Part shown: positions 6,847-12,217 of the stretch, piece by piece
Numbering within the stretch: position 1 is the first letter of the stretch
Layout: each line of letters opens with the position of its first letter
Source: Pseudomonadota bacterium
GTDB lineage: Bacteria > Pseudomonadota > Gammaproteobacteria > Burkholderiales > Burkholderiaceae_B
Assembly: GCA_023439305.1 (NCBI GenBank)
Contig: JAEXOO010000001.1
Span: forward strand, 1 to 12,217
Direction of reading: 5' to 3'
DNA: 12,217 nucleotides
Translations under genes and position numbers: made by a program
The notes under the pieces: model-generated
Database searches by the model: none
The model's input: only the letters and a program-made list of their open reading frames with translations
What the model was told of the DNA's origin: nothing

Positions 6847-7494
6847 ATGACACACAAACTCTATCTGGACTCTTCCGACCTGCACGGCCAAACCGAGGTC
6901 ATGGAGTGCCGCGCTGCCGGCCCCGGGCGCTACGCGGTGCGCTTGAGCCAGACCTTGTTCCATCCTCAAGGCGGCGGCCAGCCCAGCGATACTGGCACCA
7001 TCGCCGGCGTACCGGTGCTGCACGTGACACAGGACTCAAGCGGTCAGGTACAACACTGGGTCAGCGCAGCCATCGAACCGGGCCAGGCGGCCCTGCACAT
7101 CGATGCCTGTCGGCGGGAGCACCATACGCGCCTGCATACCGCAGGCCACCTGATCGGGCATATCCTGGCTCATGTCGGATGGCAGCCCATAAAGGCGCAT
7201 CATTGGCCCGGTGAATGCAAAGTCGTCTTTACAGGCCATGACGAAGACAATCTGCCCCATCCGGACTGGCTGCAAGGCGCCTGCGCCGCCGCTATCTTCC
7301 GCAACTTGCCGGTTCTGGCAGTGACACAGGAAAACGGCTGGCGCACGATTCACATCCAGAGCATGGGCGCCTACCCGTGCGCCGGCACCCACGTAAAAGC
7401 CACTGGCGAGCTGGATGGTTTGCGTATAACGGATGTCCAGTTCAAAAAAGGCCAGTTGTCCATCCGTTACGATTTCGATCCGTTGCCCGGCTGA
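6847..7494 (+). CDS. AlaX-type alanyl-tRNA editing protein
   Basis: This 215-residue protein resembles the free-standing editing domain of alanyl-tRNA synthetase, which hydrolyses Ser- or Gly-tRNA(Ala). The glycine-rich motif LFHPQGGGQPSDTGTI (about residues 37-52) and the two halves of the zinc/active site, HTAGH (His97, His101) and CAGTH (Cys178, His182), are intact, so it should be active. The Gly motif places it in the medium-sized AlaX group rather than the shortest. The ATG at 6847 begins the usual family sequence (MTHKLYLD); an upstream in-frame ATG at 6811 adds 12 polar, proline-rich residues and cannot be excluded, as neither has a ribosome site. It diverges from the LysR gene and converges on the symporter unit. 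A link to amino-acid stress is possible but not shown. Confidence 0.92.
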   Translation: MTHKLYLDSSDLHGQTEVMECRAAGPGRYAVRLSQTLFHPQGGGQPSDTGTIAGVPVLHVTQDSSGQVQHWVSAAIEPGQAALHIDACRREHHTRLHTAGHLIGHILAHVGWQPIKAHHWPGECKVVFTGHDEDNLPHPDWLQGACAAAIFRNLPVLAVTQENGWRTIHIQSMGAYPCAGTHVKATGELDGLRITDVQFKKGQLSIRYDFDPLPG

Positions 7495-7510
7495 GCCCGG
7501 GCAGCCGGGC
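7485..7510. terminator. GC-rich hairpin at the converging AlaX/small-protein ends
   Basis: GCCCGGCT (7485-7492) and AGCCGGGC (7503-7510) form an 8-bp stem with a 10-base loop that itself contains CCCGGG. It overlaps the AlaX stop and ends two bases before the stop of the small membrane protein. No T-tract follows on either strand, so termination is plausible but not proven. Confidence 0.35.
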
Positions 7511-7511
7511 G

Positions 7512-7634
7512 TCAGATCATGGATTTGCCGCTTTTTCGAGCATTAATCAGATCTCGGGCCAGGTTACCCACCAGAAGCAGCAGGATGAAAGCCGAGATGA
7601 CCGGCCAGACCAGGACATAAAACGTCAACCACAT
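7512..7634 (-). CDS. 40-residue single-helix membrane protein, probable small subunit of the symporter
   Basis: A short gene: ATG at 7634, AAGGAG (7641-7646) six bases upstream, TGA at 7512-7514. The product starts MWLTFYVLVWPVISAF, continues with a Leu/Val helix (about residues 3-23), and ends with a basic, polar tail (NLARDLINARKSGKSMI). That form, one helix with the charged end after it, and its place 23 bases downstream of a sodium:solute symporter gene, match the tiny proteins annotated in proteobacteria as putative transporter small subunits. By the positive-inside rule the tail is in the cytoplasm and the N-terminus outside. It may stabilise or modulate the symporter. The ribosome site and hydrophobic pattern make it real; the function is inferred from context. 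Confidence 0.82.
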   Translation of the reverse strand: MWLTFYVLVWPVISAFILLLLVGNLARDLINARKSGKSMI

Positions 7635-7657
7635 AAAATTCTCCTTATCGATCAGAC

Positions 7658-9355
7658 TCAGGCGCGGGCCGAGGCCGGCTCGCCGCCATGTTCGGGCATT
7701 TTCTTGCCGCTCAGGCGGGCCTCTTCGTAATGGAACGATGTGACCCGTTCGGCCAGGACAGAAAAGTCAAACCGTTCCTGACTGCGCAGGCTCAGCAGCG
7801 TGCACACCACGGCGCTGACGCCGTAAGCCGTCAAGGAGCCGGTCAGCACGATATAGTCGCGCAACGCCCCCACAAAGAACGGCAGCATGATGGCCGTGGC
7901 GATCAGGCCCAGCGTAATGGCCACCTTGCTGCGGAAAAAAGCGAAAGCCATCAAGCCCACAACAACGCCGCCGCCAATGGCCGCGCAGATCTCGAAGAAC
8001 ACGGCAATGGCGCCTTCAATCGGAATAAGCTCGAAACGCACGATAGTGAACAGCACGACGGCGCTCAGCACCGACCAGGTAAAGGCCTTGTTGGTGACGC
8101 GGTTCCAGTAAAAACTGACGATGACCGGAAAGACGATGGCCCCCCAGAGCGCGCCCACGAAGACTAGCATCACCAGGATGTCCAGGCGCAGGCTGGCGAA
8201 GATCACGCCTATCATGGTCGCCACGACCATGGTGGCGCGCCCCCACCACAGCATGCGCTGAGGATTGGGCCGGCCGCGCGCCAGGTTCTTGGCATAGACG
8301 TCGGTCATCATGATGGCCGACAGGGCCGCCAGATCTGAATCCGCCGTCGACGACAACGAGCCCACCACCAGGATGAAGAACAGCGCAATGCCGAAAGGAG
8401 GCAGATACGTCGAGGCCATCTGCGGGATGATGTTGTTCATATTGCCGTCGGCAGGCTGCAAGCCGGTGAACAGGGCCAGCAGACCCAGCATGCCAAGCCC
8501 GATAACCACGGCGCCATAGCCCACGGTCGCCGTCAGGAAGGTGGACTTGATCAGGTCTTCACGCACGGCAAACAGGCGCTGGGCAATGGTCTGATTGCCG
8601 ATGGCATACGCCAGCACAGCCACGAAGTACGGCGCACCCTGCTCCAAAATGGCCTTGGTGGAATAGAAATTGGCCTGCTCTGCGTCCAGGCGCCACATAT
8701 TGGCCTGCAACATCTCGGTGCCGCCGGCGTTGTAGAAGATCAAGGGAATAATGACCACGGCGGACAGAATCATGGCAACCAGCTGTGCAAAGTCCGTCAT
8801 GACCGAGGCGCGAAAGCCCGACCACAGCGTGTAGGACAGCACGCCCAGCCCGGCGATCAGCACGCCTTGAATGAAAGACAGGGGGCTGAGCACGGACACC
8901 AAGGCGCCGGCGGCCGTGAAGTTAACCATCAGGCTGATGCAGCTGCCCACGATATTGGACACGGCCATGATCATCTGGCTGGATGCGCCATGCCGGGCAT
9001 GGACCACTTCAGCCAGCGTATGTGCCTGGGGCGCGAGCTTGCGAAAGCGCCGTCCAAAGGGATAAATGAACAGAATCATCAAGGCGCCCCAAAAGCCGTA
9101 ATGCAGGGGGCCGGACAAGCCATACTTGTAGCCCGAGGTGGCGCTGGCGTAGAACGACGCCGCCCAGATCCAGGTGGCGATCATGCTCGCCGCCGACAGG
9201 CCGAAACCGACGGCGCTGTTGGAGACCATGTAGCCATCCACGTTTTCTTTCTTTTGGCCTATAAGCAACGACATCAGGAACGTCGCGCCGTAGAAACCCA
9301 CCAGCAGCAGCAAGGCTGTGCTCGTCGAGAGTTGAAAAAACTCCGCCTCTTGCAT
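7658..9355 (-). CDS. Sodium:solute symporter family (SSS) transporter
   Basis: A 565-residue inner-membrane protein with about 13 hydrophobic segments, of the solute:sodium symporter family (PF00474; LeuT fold). The ATG at 9355 has AGGAAGGA about eight bases upstream; the frame stays open to 9583 but that part is basic and cysteine-rich with no membrane character. Family marks: the first helix LSTSTALLLLVGFYGATFLM (9-28), GNQTIAQRLFAVRE (253-266), and GSLSSTADSDLAALSA (332-347), which carries the Ser/Thr residues that form the sodium site in this family. The C-terminus after the last helix is a cytoplasmic charged tail. Substrate cannot be read; relatives carry organic acids, amino compounds or urea. 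It is the first gene of a two-gene unit with the 40-residue protein and has a 450-base leader. Confidence 0.93.
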   Translation of the reverse strand: MQEAEFFQLSTSTALLLLVGFYGATFLMSLLIGQKKENVDGYMVSNSAVGFGLSAASMIATWIWAASFYASATSGYKYGLSGPLHYGFWGALMILFIYPFGRRFRKLAPQAHTLAEVVHARHGASSQMIMAVSNIVGSCISLMVNFTAAGALVSVLSPLSFIQGVLIAGLGVLSYTLWSGFRASVMTDFAQLVAMILSAVVIIPLIFYNAGGTEMLQANMWRLDAEQANFYSTKAILEQGAPYFVAVLAYAIGNQTIAQRLFAVREDLIKSTFLTATVGYGAVVIGLGMLGLLALFTGLQPADGNMNNIIPQMASTYLPPFGIALFFILVVGSLSSTADSDLAALSAIMMTDVYAKNLARGRPNPQRMLWWGRATMVVATMIGVIFASLRLDILVMLVFVGALWGAIVFPVIVSFYWNRVTNKAFTWSVLSAVVLFTIVRFELIPIEGAIAVFFEICAAIGGGVVVGLMAFAFFRSKVAITLGLIATAIMLPFFVGALRDYIVLTGSLTAYGVSAVVCTLLSLRSQERFDFSVLAERVTSFHYEEARLSGKKMPEHGGEPASARA

Positions 9356-9803
9356 GTCTTTTTTCCTTCCTCTTCTGCGCGCCGTCCGCCGGAGAGGCGG
9401 CCGGATCGCGCATGCGTGCCGATTCCGCCTGAGCGCGCTGGGCGGCACTGATCCCATCTGGACCGACACCCCCGAAGCCGACAAGGAAAACGCGCACGCA
9501 GCAAGACACCGCTTTTCTTGTGGAAAAGCAAGGCATGAGGCAAGACACACCGCTAGGTGCCTTACATCGCGGCAGGTCTGCAAGCCCTAAGGATTGGAAA
9601 GGACCAGAGTCAAGCCGCTCTGTTGCTGGCCGGCGCCTAGAGGCGACCGGCTGAGTGTTCCGCGACCAGGAAGGTCGGGTGGGGTGTTTCGGCCTGGTGA
9701 AGCCGGGCTGCTGTGCAGCAGCCTGTTGATGAACGGGCCGCAACCATGCCTGAAACGGGTGACATGGAGAAGGCCTGCTCGAGATGCTGGTCTGACGACC
9801 AGA
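9356..9803 (-). promoter_or_regulatory. Long untranslated leader of the symporter gene (predicted)
   Basis: If the promoter at 9811-9839 is used, the symporter message has a leader of roughly 450 bases. It contains a GCTTTTC/GAAAAGC hairpin (9511-9517, 9523-9529; 5-base loop) and the hairpin-rich stretch described separately. I could not match any riboswitch consensus I know (TPP, cobalamin, glycine, fluoride, guanidine). Between 9361 and 9510 I see no gene on either strand. Confidence 0.3.
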
Positions 9804-9805
9804 GA
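9594..9805 (+). other. Hairpin-rich unexplained segment, possible structured RNA or intron relic
   Basis: Within about 200 bases several stems follow one another: 9605-9609/9618-9622 (5 bp), 9629-9637/9642-9651 (9 bp with one bulged A, TAGA loop), 9663-9667/9673-9677 (5 bp), 9690-9693/9702-9705 (4 bp), 9706-9712/9717-9723 (7 bp, GTGC loop), 9744-9748/9763-9767 (5 bp) and 9787-9792/9797-9802 (6 bp). At the base of the second stem T9627-G9653 and G9628-T9652 would be G-U pairs only if the plus strand is the RNA. A 108-codon plus frame (9594-9920) crosses it but has arginine/proline-rich, low-confidence content and no ribosome site. A relic of a group II intron domain or an unnamed small RNA are both open; I cannot identify it. 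Confidence 0.35.
9787..9802. promoter_or_regulatory. Palindromic operator candidate at the symporter transcription start
   Basis: CTGGTC (9787-9792) and GACCAG (9797-9802) are perfect inverted half-sites around TGAC. The palindrome starts about two bases after the predicted start of transcription, a usual place for a repressor to block a promoter. It could instead be the first hairpin of the leader RNA. Confidence 0.4.
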
Positions 9806-9839
9806 CCTGAAGTATACAGTTTTAAATTTTAATGGTCTA
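9804..9839 (-). promoter_or_regulatory. Predicted sigma-70 promoter of the symporter unit
   Basis: On the minus strand TAGACC (9834-9839, four of six to the -35 consensus), a 17-base AT-rich spacer, then TATACT (9811-9816, five of six to the -10) give a good promoter. The start of transcription would fall near 9804. It is placed just behind the gene at 9889-10692 and reads toward the symporter. Confidence 0.55.
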
Positions 9840-9888
9840 CACCATGCTTATTCAGCATTAATACAAAGCCAAATCATTGCCGATGAAT

Positions 9889-10692
9889 TCATTCGTATGA
9901 CGCATCATCATGCAGACTGAGACGCGCCAGCTCCTGGCTGCCGGCCTGTATCTTGCCCACGAAGGCGTAGCCTTCGCCCCGCACCGAGCGTATCGGCAGA
10001 TCCTCTGAAAACGAGGCCAGTTTGCGTTTGAGCCGGCTTATCAGCACATCGACCGACCGGGCCGCCGCCTCTCGCCCACTGTCCGAAGGAAACAGGCGAT
10101 CCCGCTCCACCGTGGCCGGGCAGGCCGCGAACAGCACCTGCATAATGCGCCGCTCTCCCCGGGTCAACATGATGGAATGCCCCATGGGAGTAGCCAGACG
10201 CCAGCCATTCTCCAGCAAATCCCAATCGCGCAACGGGGTGGAGGCCGGACTCGACTTCATTGCGGCCGATTCGCCCCCTGCAGGACTCTGCGCCACGGCG
10301 GCCTGCACGCTCTGGCGCAATGCTCGACCGCGCCGGCGCAAGGCCTGGATGGATGCCACGACCTCCACCGGCAAGGAGGTGTCGTCAAAACAGGCGTCCG
10401 CCCCCACCAGCAGCAGATGACCGCGCTCCAGACCGGCCACGCTGTCCTTGCGCATAATCATGACGCCTGCCGCCGGAAAGTCGGCACGCAGGCGATTGAC
10501 GTACAGGAATACATTGTCGGCCTGGAAGCGCAACGCAAATACCTTCTGGTCCGATTCAGCGTAGGCGCCGGCCAGACACGCGTCCATGGTGTCTACAGCC
10601 TCGATGCGCACCCCCCATTGCTCGGACTCAGAAGTGATCTTGTGCAGCATCTCCTGATCGTCATACAACAGAAAAACCCGCTCCACCGTCAT
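9889..10692 (-). CDS. OmpR-type winged-helix regulator with a degenerate receiver domain
   Basis: A 267-residue regulator. AAGGA eight bases upstream supports the ATG at 10692 over the one at 10701. Residues 1-120 have the pattern of a receiver domain (VFLLYDDQEML, GVMIMRKDS, LLLVGADACFDD), and residues 155-247 form an OmpR/PhoB winged helix: LTRGERRIMQVLFAACPAT (177-195), recognition helix SVDVLISRLKRKL (213-225), wing RSVRGEGYAFV (235-245). The acidic pair D11-D12 remains, but at the phospho-acceptor position after VFALR there is no Asp, the switch Thr is Arg81, and the conserved Lys is Asp104. Phosphorylation in the usual way is therefore unlikely. No histidine kinase is adjacent. It lies 43 bases downstream of the SecD-like lipoprotein gene and may be the last gene of that unit. 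Confidence 0.85.
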   Translation of the reverse strand: MTVERVFLLYDDQEMLHKITSESEQWGVRIEAVDTMDACLAGAYAESDQKVFALRFQADNVFLYVNRLRADFPAAGVMIMRKDSVAGLERGHLLLVGADACFDDTSLPVEVVASIQALRRRGRALRQSVQAAVAQSPAGGESAAMKSSPASTPLRDWDLLENGWRLATPMGHSIMLTRGERRIMQVLFAACPATVERDRLFPSDSGREAAARSVDVLISRLKRKLASFSEDLPIRSVRGEGYAFVGKIQAGSQELARLSLHDDASYE

Positions 10693-10735
10693 AATCTCCA
10701 TCCTTGCTGATCCGGCACGGCGCTTTATGTTTTTT

Positions 10736-11305
10736 TCAACCTTGAATCCGCCTCAAGAGCTGCTGGGCGGATGCGTCATCCGGTACGGCCAAATAAATGC
10801 TGCCCTGATTCATGGGCGCCCCGATGCGTGCGACCTGCTCCACCTTGTCGCCCATGACCAGAACCAGCAACGCCCCCACACTGCCCGAGCTGACCTCGGC
10901 CAGCTTGCGCGCTCCCAGCGCATTGAGCTGGAAATGCACAAGATGTCGGCCTTCCTGGGTTCGCAGCGTCGCCACCCGCGTCAGATCCGTGCGCTGCACG
11001 ATGACCTGCGGATAGAGCCACAAGGGCCCGGCGGGGCCTTCCACCTGCACCAGGCCTGGCATGGCCTGGGGCATGCCCACATAAAAATCAACCGACGGCG
11101 CCGGAGCCGGCATGAGCGTCTGCGACGCCAGAAAACTGCGCGTACCATCCTGAGCCTCGACCTCAAAGCCGGCCGGCATGGCGGGCGGAGTCAAATCCGC
11201 CCCCCCCGCTGCTGCCCGGTTACCGCCTCCGACAGACTGGCAAGCGGCAAGCAGCCCCAGCATCAGGATGCCCAGCAAACGCGTCCACGCGAACCCGGCG
11301 CTCAT
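10736..11305 (-). CDS. Lipoprotein with a SecD P1-head-like domain
   Basis: A 189-residue exported lipoprotein: signal peptide through LGLLAAC, with the lipid-bearing Cys22, followed by a Gly/Ala linker. Gln at +2 suggests delivery to the outer membrane. Residues about 98-189 (VHFQLNALGARKLAEVSSGS, VGALLVLVMGDKVEQVARIG, GSIYLAV) resemble the P1 head of SecD, where the pattern is V.F.L...GA..L...T...VG..LA...DG.V...P.I. No membrane helices of SecD are present, so it is not a translocase subunit. GGAG lies seven bases before the ATG. The gene begins two bases after the stop of the OmpA-like gene and is probably translated with it. Function is unknown; an envelope-maintenance role is inferred from the partner. 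Confidence 0.82.
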   Translation of the reverse strand: MSAGFAWTRLLGILMLGLLAACQSVGGGNRAAAGGADLTPPAMPAGFEVEAQDGTRSFLASQTLMPAPAPSVDFYVGMPQAMPGLVQVEGPAGPLWLYPQVIVQRTDLTRVATLRTQEGRHLVHFQLNALGARKLAEVSSGSVGALLVLVMGDKVEQVARIGAPMNQGSIYLAVPDDASAQQLLRRIQG

Positions 11306-11307
11306 GA

Positions 11308-12099
11308 TCAGCTCCGCGCCGAAATATCAACGCGTCGATTCGGCTTCAGGCAGGCCACCAATTCGCTGCGCTGCGATTGTGAGCAGCTGACCAAAGGCTG
11401 GGACTCACCCGCCCCGACCACGGCCAGCCGGTCGCCCTCGATACCTTGCATCCGCAATTCGTTCGCGACAGCCTGGGCGCGCTGTTCGGACAGGCGCTGG
11501 TTATAAGCCTCTGCACCCAGCCGGTCGGTATGCCCCGTCACCTGAACGCGGCCATAGGGCTGCGTCTTGAGTTCACCAGCGATACGTGCCACTTCCTGAC
11601 GCCCGGCGGGCGAGAGCTGTGCACTGTCAAAGCCGAACAGCACATCCGCTCCCAGGCTGAAATCGCGCTGAGCCGCCACGGCCGGCGCGGCCTGACCTGT
11701 CTTAAGCAAATCCGCGCAGGCCGGCTCTTTCCACAGGAAGCTCTGGGCGCGCTTGTCCGAGTCGAACAGGATCTTGTACTGGCAGCTCACATCGCCCTGG
11801 GGAGTGCGGAAATGGAACCAGTAGTCCCATTCGCGCACGCCCACCAGGCCCTCATTGAAATGGGGCCGGCCCAACAGGTTGTACAACTGGTCCTTGCTCA
11901 TGCCCTGGCCCACCATGCGCAGATTGTCCACGTTGGGATAGGAACCATTCTTGAACGTCACATTTTGAGGATCCGGCCAGACCGGCTCCTGCGTCGTGCC
12001 CTTGTCATCCACTTTGCTCAGATTGCCGCATGCGGCCAGCATCATCGAGGCAGCCAGCACCAGCACGCCTTTGCCTGCGTTTTTCAGCGTCTTGTTCAT
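11308..12099 (-). CDS. BamE-like/OmpA-like fusion lipoprotein
   Basis: A 263-residue outer-membrane lipoprotein. The ATG at 12099 has GGAGAG eight bases upstream and gives a proper signal peptide ending in LAAC (Cys24); the longer frame from 12171 has none. Residues about 45-125 (GQGMSKDQLYNLLGRPHF, REWDYWFHF, VSCQYKILFDSD) resemble BamE/SmpA-OmlA, and 146-262 form an OmpA-like peptidoglycan-binding domain (VLFGFDSAQLSPAGRQEV, GHTDRLG with Asp192, LSEQRAQAVANELR with Arg207, NRRVDI). It should tether the outer membrane to peptidoglycan and perhaps touch the outer-membrane assembly machine. Cys239 and Cys250 near the end could form a disulfide. It is the first visible gene of a leftward unit with the SecD-like lipoprotein and the OmpR-type regulator. 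Confidence 0.93.
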   Translation of the reverse strand: MNKTLKNAGKGVLVLAASMMLAACGNLSKVDDKGTTQEPVWPDPQNVTFKNGSYPNVDNLRMVGQGMSKDQLYNLLGRPHFNEGLVGVREWDYWFHFRTPQGDVSCQYKILFDSDKRAQSFLWKEPACADLLKTGQAAPAVAAQRDFSLGADVLFGFDSAQLSPAGRQEVARIAGELKTQPYGRVQVTGHTDRLGAEAYNQRLSEQRAQAVANELRMQGIEGDRLAVVGAGESQPLVSCSQSQRSELVACLKPNRRVDISARS

Positions 12100-12153
12100 T
12101 TTTTGCTCTCCGTTCCGGACGGACCTCCAGGCCCTTGCGCCGGAATTGCGAAA

Positions 12154-12168
12154 CCGGGCCAGGCCCGG
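12154..12168. repeat. GC palindrome upstream of the BamE/OmpA gene
   Basis: CCGGGCC (12154-12160) and GGCCCGG (12162-12168) form a perfect palindrome around one A, 55 bases before the start at 12099. On the minus strand it is followed by TTTC, so it could be a weak terminator of an upstream gene or a structure in the leader. Confidence 0.4.
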
Positions 12169-12187
12169 CAAACGGGCCGCGGGCGTT

Positions 12188-12196
12188 CCCCCCCCC
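12188..12196. repeat. Run of nine C (G on the coding strand), possible phase-variable tract
   Basis: Nine C in a row lie about 90 bases upstream of the BamE/OmpA start. On the minus strand a 38-codon frame (ATG at 12215, TGA 12098-12100) crosses this G9 run and ends in ATGA, sharing four bases with the BamE/OmpA start. Slippage in the run would move that frame. Whether the frame is translated is unknown. Confidence 0.4.
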
Positions 12197-12217
12197 GCCC
12201 CGCCACAACCGCCATAA

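Noticed and set aside
8867..9451. 194-codon plus-strand frame over the symporter start
   Set aside because: Shadow of membrane-protein coding sequence; rich in His/Gln/Gly/Arg without any fold pattern.
9356..9583. N-terminal extension of the symporter from 9583
   Set aside because: The extra 76 residues are basic and Cys-rich with no membrane segment; a good ribosome site precedes the ATG at 9355.
9356..9803. Known riboswitch in the symporter leader
   Set aside because: I looked for cores of the TPP, cobalamin, glycine, fluoride and guanidine types and found none that fit.
9844..9858. ATGCT/AGCAT hairpin as terminator of the OmpR-type regulator gene
   Set aside because: Only five A/T-rich pairs and no T-tract on the minus strand; too weak to call.
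9594..9920. 108-codon plus-strand frame in the 9.4-9.9 kb gap
   Set aside because: No Shine-Dalgarno site, Arg/Pro-rich sequence typical of translated structured RNA, and its end overlaps the regulator gene. I kept the region as an unexplained hairpin segment instead.
1..12217. CRISPR arrays, tRNA or rRNA genes, insertion sequences, prophage genes
   Set aside because: No regularly spaced direct repeats, cloverleaf, rRNA-like stretch or transposase/integrase-like protein seen.

Overview
The window looks like chromosomal DNA of a moderately high-GC (roughly 60%) betaproteobacterium, most likely Burkholderiales/Alcaligenaceae (Bordetella, Achromobacter, Alcaligenes and relatives). This rests on codon use, on the mix of LysR/RpiR regulators with small catabolic units, and on the BamE-like/OmpA lipoprotein. 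The genus is inference. I see no rRNA, tRNA, CRISPR array, transposase or phage gene.

Layout. (1) 1-660: a possible 3' end of a gene entering from the left, an intrinsic terminator, and a small secreted CusF-like protein on the minus strand with a degraded metal site. (2) 661-1785: a GNAT acetyltransferase and a PduO-type cobalamin adenosyltransferase on the plus strand, closed by a strong terminator shared with the converging next unit. (3) 1792-5774: two divergent transcription units around an AT-rich control region rich in repeats. Leftward are an RpiR-type regulator and a C45-family (penicillin acyltransferase-like) Ntn hydrolase; rightward are a class III PLP aminotransferase and a carboxymuconolactone-decarboxylase-like protein. 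This has the form of a self-regulated catabolic module: amide cleavage, then transamination. (4) 5821-7494: a LysR regulator divergent from an AlaX-type alanyl-tRNA editing protein. (5) 7512-9355: a sodium:solute symporter followed by a 40-residue single-helix membrane protein that is probably its small partner subunit. (6) 9356-9888: a 533-bp gap holding a good promoter, a palindrome at the predicted start of transcription, and a dense run of hairpins I cannot identify. (7) 9889-12217: a leftward three-gene unit of a BamE-like/OmpA lipoprotein, a lipoprotein resembling the SecD P1 head, and an OmpR-type regulator whose receiver domain lacks the phosphorylation residues. A run of nine C (G on the coding strand) lies upstream of it.

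The most promising undescribed items are the C45/RpiR/aminotransferase module, the pseudo-receiver regulator tied to envelope lipoproteins, the symporter with its tiny partner, and the unexplained hairpin-rich stretch at about 9600-9805.
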